This document shows, piece after piece, positions 22,368-34,401 of a stretch of DNA of 64,000 nucleotides (position 1 is the stretch's first letter; the number at the start of each line of letters is the position of its first letter). Under the pieces are notes generated by a model. That model was not told the DNA's origin. It saw only the letters and a list, made by a program, of their open reading frames with translations, and ran no database searches. A program made the translations under genes and the position numbers. This stretch comes from Topomyia yanbarensis (lineage: Eukaryota > Arthropoda > Insecta > Diptera > Culicidae). The stretch is from NCBI RefSeq assembly GCF_030247195.1, contig NC_080672.1, positions 806,001-870,000 of the forward strand, read 5' to 3'.

Positions 22368-23835
22368 TAGGGTGACCATATCAAGGGAGTGAAAAACCAA
22401 GACAGTCCAAAGGGGACTAATGCCCTCCATCACCTCTTAATCGATTGTGTCTTCTCCCCAGGTTTTCGGCAGCTAAAAACTTCTAGGTGCTGGTAGCCAG
22501 AGACTCGGCAGCAAAACCTCTGTTCTGGAGTCTGGCAGGCACAGCTCAGCCAAAGTCTTTCATGAGAATTCGATCGCCGAGCTCATTTTTCAGATTCACA
22601 CACACGCAGTTCTTGTTACATAACCATCAGCGAATAATCATTAATTTAGCGGATGATATGAAATATTCTTAAATCATCTATGCAGGACCGGTAAGGGGAG
22701 ATCCGTACTAAACACACATCATTTAAGGTAAAGTAGAAACATCAACGGTGTCAAGTAGCTTCCCTGCGCCATTCTTTATTTAAAAAGAAGTAGCTGCCAA
22801 TCTCCAATGACAATCATTATCTCTTGATCTGAGAACTGGGATCGAAACAGCTGCAAAGCTGCCGTTGATTGCAAATTACTCCATTTTAACAATTGTTATA
22901 TGAAACATAGCGGATAGGTTGGTGCAAATAATATCAGTTTGAGCGCGACCTTCCATACTTCCTGTTATCTAGGATGCTAGACTCGGCAGGTTAGTCGCTG
23001 TTCAGCGTCCAGTGAAGCTATGTTAATAGTGGATTAAGTACTGCTAGCATTGACCCTGAAGTGGGTCCATAATCACCAGCTAGAGAGAGCACTCAGTGAA
23101 ATTATTCCACGATAGTTATTGTTGTTTCGTCATTTCCCTTTGTTAGATTGGAAAAATGTTCGCGGATTTGCAGTAAGGCGAAAAAATGCCACCGGAAAGA
23201 GAACTTAACAGAAGTTAAGTCACCAATACGTCTGCAATTTGTATTCTCAGAGGCACCAAAAGGAATTCTTAGGATCTTGGATTGAAAGGCAATTTAATCC
23301 GGGAAGAATCTTTAGTTATTATTGTTTCATCGACATTGATAGCGGCCAGAGATTGGTTCACAACGGGAACCATTTCGATTTGTTCGGCTGTGAAATTCAA
23401 ATTACCTTAATAACGGATTACACTCCCGTAATACGCACAAGAGTCTTCCTATACGTATGGGATTGTTATGCTTTTCACGGCAGTACAAGTCATTCATATG
23501 CTATGCACGAACTCTTCGTTCTTTATCTTTTCAATTTCCGCGTAAGGGAAGAAACTTGAGAGACTAAAAAAGACATCGGATGGTACAATTGAGGCATTCG
23601 AGTATATAGAACTTTGTCGTATTTTGCTTGAGGTTGAGTTTACGCTGCAGTTATGGTTGCGTAACTGCAATCTGAACTAGAGAAAATAAAGCGAAGGCTC
23701 AGTTAAGAAAAATAATTTAGGCTTGCAGGACAAAAACCAGGACAAATCAAGCATTTCCTTTGACTTCCCAGGACACCAGGACAGTCACTGAAAAACCAGG
23801 ACATGTCCTGGGAAACCAGGACGTATGGTCACCCT
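22368..23835. mobile_element. hAT-like non-autonomous element
   Basis: Starts TAGGGTGACCATA and ends TATGGTCACCCT, flanked by an identical 8-bp duplication ACATTACA (22360-22367 and 23836-23843), the length typical of hAT insertions. The right end seems to lack the terminal base of the inverted repeat. Subterminal ACCAGGACA-type repeats occupy 23720-23825. The frame at 23239-23559 (106 residues) matches no transposase motif I know. Confidence 0.7.
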
Positions 23836-23843
23836 ACATTACA

Positions 23844-24700
23844 CGTATCAGTTGGATAGCCATAAAGTAGGCCTCGACGTGCCATATTGAATTATTCAGG
23901 ATAAAACCAAAACGGCTTAGGACTTCTGTCACACAAGTACGACCATCGGATCCTAAGCGCGGCGAAATTTTTATAAATCCTGGATGCTGATTAGACGATG
24001 TTCTTGTGTTCTGTAATTCTATCTAACCAATGTTCGGGTTTATTGACTCGGTGTCCAAATTAGGATCATCAAATCTATTTTGAAAATGAATCTTCTGGTT
24101 GGTGAAATCTGAGAAGCTTGAAAAACCAATAGAAAAATACTTAAAATAAACGACTAGACAATTCGCTGAAAAATAAATCGATTCGCACTTTAGTTCATCG
24201 AACGATTACCCCAGCAAGCAAAGCCCCTTTGTACTACATCTCGCAGCGGAACTTAACCTTCTTTTCTATTCGTTTTCATATTCGCAGTGTAATGCATAGG
24301 ACATAGCAGGGATAGTGTTTCCCAGGAAACCAACAATTTTAATGGCGACTGGTAATATATCATATAACGAAACAGCCATGAAGTCTATGTCACGTGACCT
24401 AGACCTAGTCGGTGTGTAGTTTCCAGCGCAGAGGGCAGCAGGCAGCAGCAGTGTTAAATAACACTGCGTCTCGCATCGCTTGTTCTCGATGCACCGTTTT
24501 GATTTGAATCCCGGACACAGAAAACAATAATTTATCTTTCAGTTAACTTCGAATTATACATAATATGCAGGAGCGGATTCTGAAAAAAATCGGAGAGGTG
24601 TCCGAAATTGTTATTTTGAAATGAAAATTGTATAATACAAAATACGTAATAACCTGATTTAATGAAAATCAGTGAAATATTTGGCTTGAAACGATTTTTA
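23844..24700. other. Nothing recognised
   Basis: AT-rich DNA with a short GCAGCAG-rich stretch at 24425-24455. Confidence 0.35.
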
Positions 24701-24708
24701 GTTTAAAA

Positions 24709-25047
24709 TTAATTTGAAATTGAAACTAATTTCTCAACAAGTGGAAAAATTTCGGGAGGATCCGCACTCCCAGGACCCTCCAACTTGATCCTCCGAAAAA
24801 ATGTGCATTGGTGATTTGTGTAGCTGAGATTCAAGTCCTCAACTAGGTCCAAGTATGCGTCAAAATGAAAATTTCCACATTCCAATTCCTTTAAAAATGA
24901 TGAACACGTAGGAAAGTGATAATCATCGCAAGATATTTTCTCTAGCCTACTAGTTACCAGATTATTCGAGCAATTGTACTCAACTCCTAGTGGAAGGATA
25001 GTAAAGGATTGTTCCATAGATATAAAAGTGGCAGTTTTAGTACTCAT
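24709..25047 (-). CDS. Unrecognised 112-residue open frame
   Basis: I do not recognise this protein. It begins MSTKTATFISMEQ and contains DDYHFPTCSSFLKELECGNF; cysteines are scattered without a zinc-finger spacing. No signal peptide or membrane segment is evident. Length and composition look somewhat less random than other short frames here, and the sequence could be an eroded exon or element fragment. No splice sites or neighbours support it. Confidence 0.15.
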   Translation of the reverse strand: MSTKTATFISMEQSFTILPLGVEYNCSNNLVTSRLEKISCDDYHFPTCSSFLKELECGNFHFDAYLDLVEDLNLSYTNHQCTFFRRIKLEGPGSADPPEIFPLVEKLVSISN

Positions 25048-25189
25048 TTTATAGTTCTCAAAAAAGACTTTGAATTACTGTGCTATGTTTCTGGTAAAAC
25101 CTCTTTTTTCGCCATTAAGGAGATTTGTCTGAAACTATCTTTGCGCGTGAGGAGCATAAAACCTATAACTAAATTAGTTAAGGAATTCG

Positions 25190-25412
25190 CGATTCATATT
25201 CGTCTCATCGGAATCCGACACTAACTCACTGACAGGACTTATCTCATCAGCATAATCAGAATCTTGCGGGACATCACGCATAACTAGGGGTTTGCTCAGA
25301 AATACAATAAAGTGTTTTCGTTTCTGGAGCTAGCGTCAAGCCTAGCTTATTCCTGTCACTAAGCTAGTTACGGATTCTGATGAGACGAAGCCGAAATACA
25401 AACCCCATAACT
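25190..25412. repeat. Relative of the palindrome family
   Basis: GTCTCATCGGAATCCGACAC at the left and GGATTCTGATGAGACGAAGC at the right form an inverted pair in the style of 3387-3751 (TCATCAGAAACCGACAC / TCTGATGAGGCGAAGCCG). The internal sequence differs. Confidence 0.5.
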
Positions 25413-25981
25413 AATTAAGGATTTGAATATTAATAAATGATAGTGCCTGGAATCCGACGCAGTCGGACATTCGATCCAAAACGGTACATACCTACCAGTT
25501 AGCTGCCTGCGAACTGCAATCCCCCACCGTGGAAAGCTCCACCGACCGGATCGTTACAGAAGGTTACTTTTCCACCCCCTTCCGGCATAGAACGCGGATT
25601 TTTTCTTCTCCCGCTAGCAATAAGCGGAAACTGTAAAGGGAAACGATTTGTAAGACAAAGGCAACGTGCAATAGGGACCCTCTGGCGTAGTAGCAACACG
25701 ACGGTGGAGTTTACCCTTTTGATGAGTTTGCATAACCGGGAAAATGCCGACGGTTTGTGTACCTACTCGCTGCCGGTTTGTCGTTTAATGATCCTTCTAG
25801 TTGAACTGGCGCTAACGAGGAGAGATTTTAATTCTTTGCCTTCCAGTTGATATGCGAGATTTTATTTATTTTGGAACGCACTTTTTTAATTGATGATTTG
25901 AAGTGTTTCATATTTTTAATTCATGTGTCTTTCGCGAGGTATAACAAAATACACTTCAATTTATATGAATCTCAAATCTTG
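25413..25981. other. Nothing recognised
   Basis: Unremarkable DNA before the 8-mer array. Confidence 0.35.
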
Positions 25982-27037
25982 GAATCTTTGAATCTTTGAA
26001 TCTTTGAATCTTTGAATCTTTGAATCTTTGAATCTTTGAATCTTTGAATCTTTGAATCTTTGAATCTTTGAATCTTTGAATCTTTGAATCTTTGAATCTT
26101 TGAATCTTTGAATCTTTGAATCTTTGAATCTTTGAATCTTTGAATCTTTGAATCTTTGAATCTTTGAATCTTTGAATCTTTGAATCTTTGAATCTTTGAA
26201 TCTTTGAATCTTTGAATCTTTGAATCTTTGAATCTTTGAATCTTTGAATCTTTGAATCTTTGAATCTTTGAATCTTTGAATCTTTGAATCTTTGAATCTT
26301 TGAATCTTTGAATCTTTGAATCTTTGAATCTTTGAATCTTTGAATCTTTGAATCTTTGAATCTTTGAATCTTTGAATCTTTGAATCTTTGAATCTTTGAA
26401 TCTTTGAATCTTTGAATCTTTGAATCTTTGAATCTTTGAATCTTTGAATCTTTGAATCTTTGAATCTTTGAATCTTTGAATCTTTGAATCTTTGAATCTT
26501 TGAATCTTTGAATCTTTGAATCTTTGAATCTTTGAATCTTTGAATCTTTGAATCTTTGAATCTTTGAATCTTTGAATCTTTGAATCTTTGAATCTTTGAA
26601 TCTTTGAATCTTTGAATCTTTGAATCTTTGAATCTTTGAATCTTTGAATCTTTGAATCTTTGAATCTTTGAATCTTTGAATCTTTGAATCTTTGAATCTT
26701 TGAATCTTTGAATCTTTGAATCTTTGAATCTTTGAATCTTTGAATCTTTGAATCTTTGAATCTTTGAATCTTTGAATCTTTGAATCTTTGAATCTTTGAA
26801 TCTTTGAATCTTTGAATCTTTGAATCTTTGAATCTTTGAATCTTTGAATCTTTGAATCTTTGAATCTTTGAATCTTTGAATCTTTGAATCTTTGAATCTT
26901 TGAATCTTTGAATCTTTGAATCTTTGAATCTTTGAATCTTTGAATCTTTGAATCTTTGAATCTTTGAATCTTTGAATCTTTGAATCTTTGAATCTTTGAA
27001 TCTTTGAATCTTTGAATCTTTGAATCTTTGAATCTTT
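25982..27037. repeat. Perfect (GAATCTTT) array, 132 copies
   Basis: 1,056 bases equal exactly 132 uninterrupted 8-base units, with no variant seen. Imperfect units at both edges (TCTCAAATCTTG at left, CTTTCAATAAC at right) suggest growth from a short seed. On the minus strand all three frames are open and encode a repeated KIQRFKDS; these long frames are by-products of the array. Confidence 0.97.
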
Positions 27038-27049
27038 CAATAACACTGT

Positions 27050-30000
27050 ACATAATTCAAAAAATTCATAAATACTTGTTATTTTCATGGAGTTAGATCC
27101 ATTCCCATAATCTTGCTGCGGCACATATGAAAAATAAAAAAGTATGGCGCTCCAAAAATTTTCCAACAAACTTTACCTTTTAATCGAATACATGTTTACT
27201 CGCCCGATGCTCCGAACGTGATAAACGCAACAAACACGCGGATACTTTTAATACCGCTTTAACGATCGTCCCCATCGGTGCCTGTCATAACTCTCAAACT
27301 CCCCCGTCGAAATGACTCTTGGAAAAATATTTTCTTTTAGCACGTCTCATCCGTACTTATTGTGCTACCGTGCGTCGTGCTCAGTCAGCATAAAAAAAAC
27401 AGAGCTCGCCTCTTAAGCTGAAAACGTTCGGTGAATATGAGGCGGATCTCGCGCTATATCCGACACTCGGTGTGCATTTTCATAAGTTTTGTTTTTTTTT
27501 TCTTTTTCAGAAGCTTCCGATGCGGGAAGTTTTCTCGCGCACGGCACTATTTGTCTTCGCGTGAGTTAAAACGTAAACCAGCGGAATTCCTTTGTGCCCT
27601 TATTACGCTGACAAATATTGTACTTTTTTTGCTTCTTTTTCTTTACCTTATCTCATTACACAATTTCATGGCACCACGGCTGGTGCCAGCAGGTGGAAGT
27701 GTCATGGTGTTCATATTTCCGGAGAGCTTGCATTTTTTTTTTCATTTGAGAAGATGGAAAACGCCACTCCAAGTTATTGGGCATGAAACGTGGAACGATG
27801 ATCACGTCACGTTTTAAATGTGGGACTGATAATCATAGTAATAAGGTAAGTGAAACACGTTTTTCTACTACGATGAATCTCATCAACATATAAATTATTA
27901 GTTGAAGTTAAGTGATTAACTATCAGTTTGAACTTCAATTCGGATCTTGTATTCTGGTAGAACTGCTAAACTATTTTTAATAATGTGAAAATTTAAAGAA
28001 AAGAGACAGTTGCGATGCGATTTTCTAGTGTCCATTTGTTAATAAAAATATTCTAATCCGATATTTTTATTCCCGAATTTTCAATCTTAATTTTCTAGTT
28101 TCTCTTCTAAAATCCCAATTTGGAAATCCTGGTTATTAGATCCAAACACACCATTATTCATTTCCAATTGTCTAAACTCAACCTTCTAATTCTACTTGCT
28201 TAGTTCCAATTGTCTAATTCAATGTTTTAAAATACTAAAAACTGTTCTTGTGATGCATGAAATATCCCCATTCCGGTCCTTAAAAAATAGCATATTCAAT
28301 TATTTTTTCACTTGAAATAAAAAGTTTTGCGCCACCATTCCCGACTCCCAGACAACAAACAGTGTGGAGCAACAGAATGACATCCGTATGGACCGCCACT
28401 TAGAGTTGGTAACTTCCGGACACATTCCAACAGTTTGGTTTCGCAATTTCTCTCCCCCTCATGAGACGGTACATCTCGACATTTCACTATTTTACGCCGC
28501 CGCCGCCGGCTGGAATAAAAGCTTTTTAGCATTTTCTCGACGGCTCGAGTAGCGGCAATAAGGCATTTTGTCGGATAGCATATATATCAACTGTGGTTTG
28601 GTTTAATTTTCCCTGGCTTCATTCTTCGTTTCAAAGAAAGAAAAAAAAAACAATGTATGTATAGCTACAGCAAAGAAAACCAGAAATGACTCATTCTACT
28701 CTGTCTTTCGACGGACAGAAAATGCAACGTAAAGGGGGTTGTGGTGGTTAATGGAAATGAGTGGTGCAGTAATTATGCTGCCTTCTCAAGGGTATCATTA
28801 TCGTGAAAATTTTGCCACCCCCTTCCCGTTGCGAAGTGGTCTCAAGAAGGTGCTAGAATTTTACTCAATTTTGCACAAGTTGCGAGCACGGGTGGAGTGA
28901 GTGGACGTGTTTTTATCGTACCACCAGCCTCTGGTCGTAAAATTTGCTATGCAAGGGTAATCCTCTGCCACATAGCCAAAATCGGCTTCAAATTGTAAGC
29001 AACTTGGGTTAAAGGCTTGTTATGTTCGAGCTCTTCGTCTCTGATGAAGTTTTACGTTTGGGAGCTGATTTAAATTAGGATGTTTTTCCACTCTGTTCTA
29101 CCGATTAAAAATTTAGCTCGAAAACTATGAACGACAGGTAGAAGCAGGGTTACCATTATTTTTAAGGAGGCTCTAGAAGTCGATAAAAAATATGGAAGTT
29201 GTTAAAATTCTACAAACTAAACCAATTTACAACCAATGAACTAGCGCTTTGTAGCTTAGAGACCTACAAGCTCTGAAACTAACTCACTAGCAAGTTTTTG
29301 TATGCTACAACTTTTATTATTGAAAAATAAAACCAACCCCGTCAAGCAATGAAGCAAGGAAAAATTTTCAACCTTAGTATAATAAAATAGCCAGGGACTG
29401 TTTCAATAACCGTAAGCTTCTCGTAAATATAACATCTCTCCAATAACTCGACCATTATTAAGAATAAATGAAGAGCATCTCCTCCATTGTGTATCGTGGT
29501 CTGTGATTCTTATCGATGAGGAAACCATAAACATTATTTAATAAACTTTTCCCGTTACACTCGAGGCATGCATTCAATTCCATACTCCTCACTATCCTTC
29601 GCACAATCATTTACTTTTACCGATAAGAAAAGATTATTTTCCTCGATTCCCTGACTGCATGCCACGCTCTCGGTCATGTAGCGGTGATGAATAGAATTCT
29701 ATAGTATCTTATCCTTTCATGTAGGATATCGAAGCCACCAACAACGCCATGAGAAGGAACATGCGGGGCCAAGTGTACACAGTAGCAATAATGTGCACAA
29801 GTGCATCGAAGTTTATGAAATTCTTTACTTCCCGTTCAAATTACATTTTTATCCAATACGATGTATTATTACTTCCTCGTGATATAAAAGCTGTCCTTCC
29901 GTTCGCAACCTTTCGCAGGAGCTGCGACCGGAGTCGCTTGTAAAACTGACATTTATGAGTGGGAAGAGCTTTCGTGATTTTTCCTCTGATATTCCAGCGA

Positions 30001-30290
30001 AGCACAACGGGTGTAAACGAACGTAATCGTTGTGCCATGGGCGACACATAAATCCCTCACGTATACTTACAAGTGTGGAAGATTTTGTTTGAAAATGTGT
30101 AAAAATGTTCGTTTTTTGTAGATATTAGTCTTCTGAAGTTTCAGCCGGAGTACCTTACTTAAAACGTTTCTAAAATCATTTATCTGATACACGGAGAGTG
30201 TAATATGAATAGCTCAGGAATGAATGATGAAAAGGTCGTCACAATTTTTTTTAAATAAATTTTATCATTATGTTTCATTTGGCTATTATC
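27050..30290. other. About 3.2 kb with no recognised gene
   Basis: Low repeat content. The frame at 27431-27817 (128 residues) is rich in Phe/Leu with two hydrophobic stretches but reads like AT-rich noncoding DNA. Frames at 28308-28552 and 29749-30049 lie on opposite strands over each other. This may be single-copy intronic or intergenic DNA. Confidence 0.35.
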
Positions 30291-30299
30291 AAAAAATTG

Positions 30300-31972
30300 C
30301 TACCTCATTTTTTCCACCGATTGCCAAGAAGGAGGGGGGGGGTGTCGAAATCGCCGAAAAAATGAGGGGCCAATAATTTTTGAAGTAGAGAATACTTTTA
30401 ACGTTTCAATACTGCGAGGTCCCGTTTCAAAAATTTCTGCTGAAAAAATTGTCCAGTTTTTGACGTAGGACTACATCTTTGTTTTCGATATGGGGGTGCA
30501 CTTTGCAAATTCTACAAAAATGGTATGTAACGAAAAGTGGTCGAATTTTAAACGCATATAATTCAGCCATCTCACGATAAATTTTCAAATTGTTTGCACA
30601 TATCGCCCCGAAATACTTCTAAGAATAGATTCCAATAGATAAACCCAAAGATTTTTGATATCATGGCATTACAAATTTAAATAACGAACAACCTAGTCAA
30701 AATATCGCGCATTTACACAAGAAGATAGAGCTTCCCAAGTCCGGCACGACAGATTTGTGTACCTAGCGCACTACACTTCTATGAATGATGTCATCATCGA
30801 CTGTTTAATAAACGGATTTGGCCGGACAAGCTCAGTTGCCTACTGAACGGCAGGCGGAGCGGAGCTGTGTGTTTTCACAGCTAGCGTAGCTGAGTTAGAA
30901 GTCCGTTACACTGGCTGTGGAGGTACGCTACCCAATGCCGTCCAACACGCGACTGAGCTTGTTCGTTCAAACACAATGCTTTCTTTTGTGTTGTGCTCGT
31001 TTCCAGCACACTTTCATGTACAATCTCGAACACAATTATTCGTACACAAAATTGCTTGTACATTCGAGCTCCATTTGCAAACACGGTTAACATAGTTTCG
31101 TGGTACTAGTTGTCTCTTTCGCTCTTCCCATTATCATCAGCGTTGACTCATTTTGCTTTGTGCGCTTGGATTAAATGTTTGAGGCGAATGTGTAGGTACG
31201 TATATCTAATTTGTTAGCAGGGTTACCATATTCACTGATTTTTCTGTATTGTCACAGATTTTTTTCACAATTTTTGATCATAGATTCTTTTTCGTAGATG
31301 GCAGATTTTTGGCATCTTGATGAAAAATTTTCGGAAATTTATCACATACTTTTTTTCTTGTTCTTTTTAAGTTATCACAGATTGTAAAAAGATATTTTTG
31401 ACTGAAGCACAGATTTTAATGTGTTTGTTAGCGGTTACATGCGAAACCTGCATGATAGCAATCTGTGCTTTCGTTGCGCAAAGAGATTTATTTCCACTTC
31501 ACTAGATTCATTTCCACCCAAGTAGCATTTCTAGTTTTATAGCACACAACAAGTGCGTCTTTAGTTTCAAGAAGGGCTTCAAGAGCGTCATTAAACCTCA
31601 ATTGTTACTAGGGCACTCAGCCTATCCTATTTTGATTCTACAAAGTCTATCTATGAATGAATACACTTCCACTCGAAAACTTGTGCTTCTTTCTTCATAT
31701 CTTCTCAAAGAAGTTTAACCGGATTCGATCACCTACTACAAATGAAACGACCTGATAACCAAGAAGGTTTGGTTCAATATGTAACATTCGATGTTGATTG
31801 GTTGTTCTTAAACTATACGCAAGAAATATATTTGATTTATTATTACCCTAAATGTACTATGAAAATAAATATATTACATTAAGTAAAATATTTACATTAA
31901 GTTTACGTAGGACTATACTCCTACGTCTACAGTTCGTGCAGCCCCATAGGGCTGCCCCTTGTAGTTTTTTTT
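30300..31972 (-). mobile_element. Unnamed dispersed repeat, copy 2 (inverted)
   Basis: Reverse-complement counterpart of 19139-20880. The end CATAGGGCTGCCCCTTGTAG is at 31948-31967, GACGTAGGACTAC near 30460, and GAGTTAGAAGTCCGTTACAC then TGGCTGTGGAGG near 30891-30922. A piece of the same family (AAGTAGAATACTTCC, GGTCCCGTTTCAAA) recurs at 49985-50060. Confidence 0.6.
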
Positions 31973-31974
31973 TA

Positions 31975-33454
31975 CAGAGTTGATGTATTTACCACTTGGA
32001 TTCAGCATTGCGTTCAGCCGTGCACAGTGTATTTATTAGAACAACTTTATTCAAAAAAATTCAGCATCTCTGAAACTTCGGAATATGAAAGAATGGACTT
32101 TCCCCTTTCATTTGAAACTAAAATCAAAATGATCCGTCGGGGGGTCCAGAGCAACTTTTTTTTTAAGTTTTTTTTTTCGTAGTAATATTGGTTTTACTAC
32201 TCGAGCTAGTTCATATTTCTGTCCCTAGATGGTGCTTTAGACATTCGAAAAACACTAAATTTAATTGTCTACAAGTTTGTTGACAGCTAAAAATTGATCT
32301 GAAATCACCCGGAAAAGTTGTTTAAGATTTTAACGAAGTTATATCTAAGATAGTTTCACACGAGGCCTAGTGGTTGGGAAATATATTTTCTCGCACTTAT
32401 TTCACTACCAAAAAAATAATTGGCTTTAGCGACATGAAAATATTTGACGAGATTCATTACAACTTCTTCGTTGACAATTCCCGTTGACCTTCTGAAAATT
32501 AGGATGTTTGACAGAGACAGAAAACTATTTGTGCTTTTGGTTCAAGTTTGTAATCTTTCCCGATAGGTTCGAAGGAACTGCCATTCATCGGAAAGTATTG
32601 CTTGGTTACAAGGGTTTGCCTTACATTTATGTTTTAGAAAGGACCATACGTCGCATAATTTAGGTTAATAAATTGATCCTAGATTATGCGAAATGTATTA
32701 CTTTTGAAAACAAAATATGATTTGAGTACAACAACAACCTTATATACCGTAAACCGGGGTGACATTGATCACTTTTCGAAGTAATGATTACATATTTTTA
32801 GACGCAACACATTTTTTTTCAAGTTTAGTATTTTAAAACCATGTACTGATGTATGGAGAACAAGATTGGATGGTTTTACCTAAAATTGTCTGCCTACAGC
32901 TATTTTTCCAAAAATGATTTCAAATTGAAGTCCGTTTTCGTATTCCGGGGTGACTTTGATAACCTGTAAGTTCACCCACATTAAGTTATTGATGTCAATG
33001 TTTTTCATTCAAATGTTTGTTTAAACTAATTCTGGAAAGGTACTCATTGTTAAATATATGTTAATTGGTATTATACAAAGTATTTCAATGTACTTAAAAA
33101 TTCGAGTAACCTAAAGTCGTATAATTTGTGTCCAACTAGAATAAAATATTCTGAAAACCTTTAAAACCACTAAAATTGTTAATTTCAGTGCTTTATCAAT
33201 ATACAAAAAGTTTCATCCATTTTAACTTTTAGCTTGAAAAAATTTGAAATAATTGCTAACTAGATTCACAAAAATTGCATTTAAAATAAACAAATTCTTA
33301 AAAGTAAATTTGGCACATCCCACTCTAAAGGAAAATAAAAAATCGCTTGTAATTTATTACTCTTGCTCAAATCTGAGATTTATTTGTTTTATAAAAAATA
33401 GACACTTTAAGAAGCTTCGTAAAAATAAGGTAAAGTCAAATTTTGGTTTTTTGT
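31975..33454. other. Repeat debris, no gene
   Basis: CAACTTTATTCAAAAAAATT near 32042 is inverted at 33906-33942. From 32752 a CCGTAAACCGGGGTGACATT block marks a repeat edge whose partner was not found. The rest is AT-rich. Confidence 0.4.
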
Positions 33455-33640
33455 AGTTTTTTTATTTTTTTTTATTTCAATTATAGAGGTTTTAACCTTA
33501 AGGTCATTCGCCTCTTCGGGTTAGAAAAATCTCTTAGGAAAAATTTCTAACCCTATGTGCGGGGTCGGGACTCGAACCCAGGTGCGCTGCGTACAAGGCA
33601 ATCGATTTACCAATACGCTACGCCCACCCCTACAGAAAAT
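33455..33640 (-). mobile_element. tRNA-derived SINE
   Basis: On the minus strand the element starts GGGTGGGCGTAGCGTATTGG, holding a pol III A-box-like sequence (33606-33630). A B box GGGTTCGAGTCCC follows (33567-33579), then a non-tRNA body and an A-rich tail (33455-33488). The head is clearly tRNA-like, so it would be transcribed by RNA polymerase III and mobilised by a LINE. A degraded relative is at 41545-41710. It resembles the Feilai-type SINEs of Aedes; the name is not verified. Confidence 0.8.
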
Positions 33641-33716
33641 AAATATTTTACTTTAAGTAGTATAGTCCTACGTCTACAGTCCGTGCAACCCATAGGGCTG
33701 CCCCTTGTAGTTTTTA
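33641..33716. repeat. Terminal block of the unnamed repeat, copy 3
   Basis: ACGTCTACAGTCCGTGCAAC and GGGCTGCCCCTTGTAG match the end of copies 1 and 2; truncated where the SINE begins. Confidence 0.6.
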
Positions 33717-33723
33717 AGAAAAA

Positions 33724-33905
33724 AAGCTAAAAGCTTCCAAGTGTTACAAAAAATTGAAAGCTAGAAAGAAAACTCTTTCGTATTTTCCTGTGTGTGTGTG
33801 TGTGTATTTAAAACGTTTGATTTTGAATTTTGATGTAAACCGCAAAAAACTTTCGGTTCGAGTGATTAAAACGTACAAGGCCTGTTTATCGTCAACTACG
33901 GTTGG
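33724..33905. repeat. Dispersed repeat, inverted partner of 47780-47975
   Basis: Shares AAAACTTTCGGTTCGAGTGA, ACGTACAAGGCCTGTTTATC and GAAAGCTAGAAAGAAAA-type blocks with 47780-47975 in opposite orientation. A (TG)n microsatellite lies at 33791-33806. Confidence 0.7.
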
Positions 33906-34372
33906 TTTCAGAGATGCTGAATTTTTTTGCATAAAGTTGTTAAAAAAAACACCGTGGTCGTGAGGTAGCTGCTGGATTGTATATGAATACACAGATCACC
34001 AAGTAATCCACCATGTAGTGAGATAATAAATTTCTCATACCATTCAAATTCATATTATATTCGTGACATCACGGAGAGCAGTTGTATTTTTGAATCCCAT
34101 AATTCTAGTAAAAAAATTTAGATTTGTGCAAGATTTAGGTTATATTGGTCGTAGCACAAAAATTACAAGTTATATTTGTTAATGTCCAAGACGAAATGAT
34201 AAGTCCCTATAAACAGTTTTTGAATTTTAGTGTAGAGTAGCACTTTTCTCGGAAACAAATCATATATTACATCTTACTTAACAAAGAAAATATTTGTAGT
34301 CCTGACAAAATTTGCAAAATGTTTGTATTACGAGAAAACTCTAACTGATTTATATACAAACTCTGCTTTTGA

Positions 34373-34401
34373 CTGATGATGAAGGGATATTCCTTTGAAA
34401 T
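34373..34401 (+). ncRNA. Hammerhead-like core (CTGATGA ... GAAAT)
   Basis: CTGATGA, a short stem AAGGGA/TCCTTT around TAT, then GAAA. This has the best 5' core of the four such motifs in the window, but no stem III or cleavage site was identified and the surrounding element is unknown. Confidence 0.25.

Noticed and set aside
25956..27169. 365- and 402-residue minus-strand proteins made of KIQRFKDS repeats
   Set aside because: They are translations of the perfect 8-mer array in different frames; all frames are open because the unit lacks a stop. No flanking gene structure.
27431..27817. 128-residue frame with hydrophobic stretches as a possible membrane protein
   Set aside because: No recognisable motif, and the hydrophobicity follows poly-T runs in the sequence. 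Cannot be supported.
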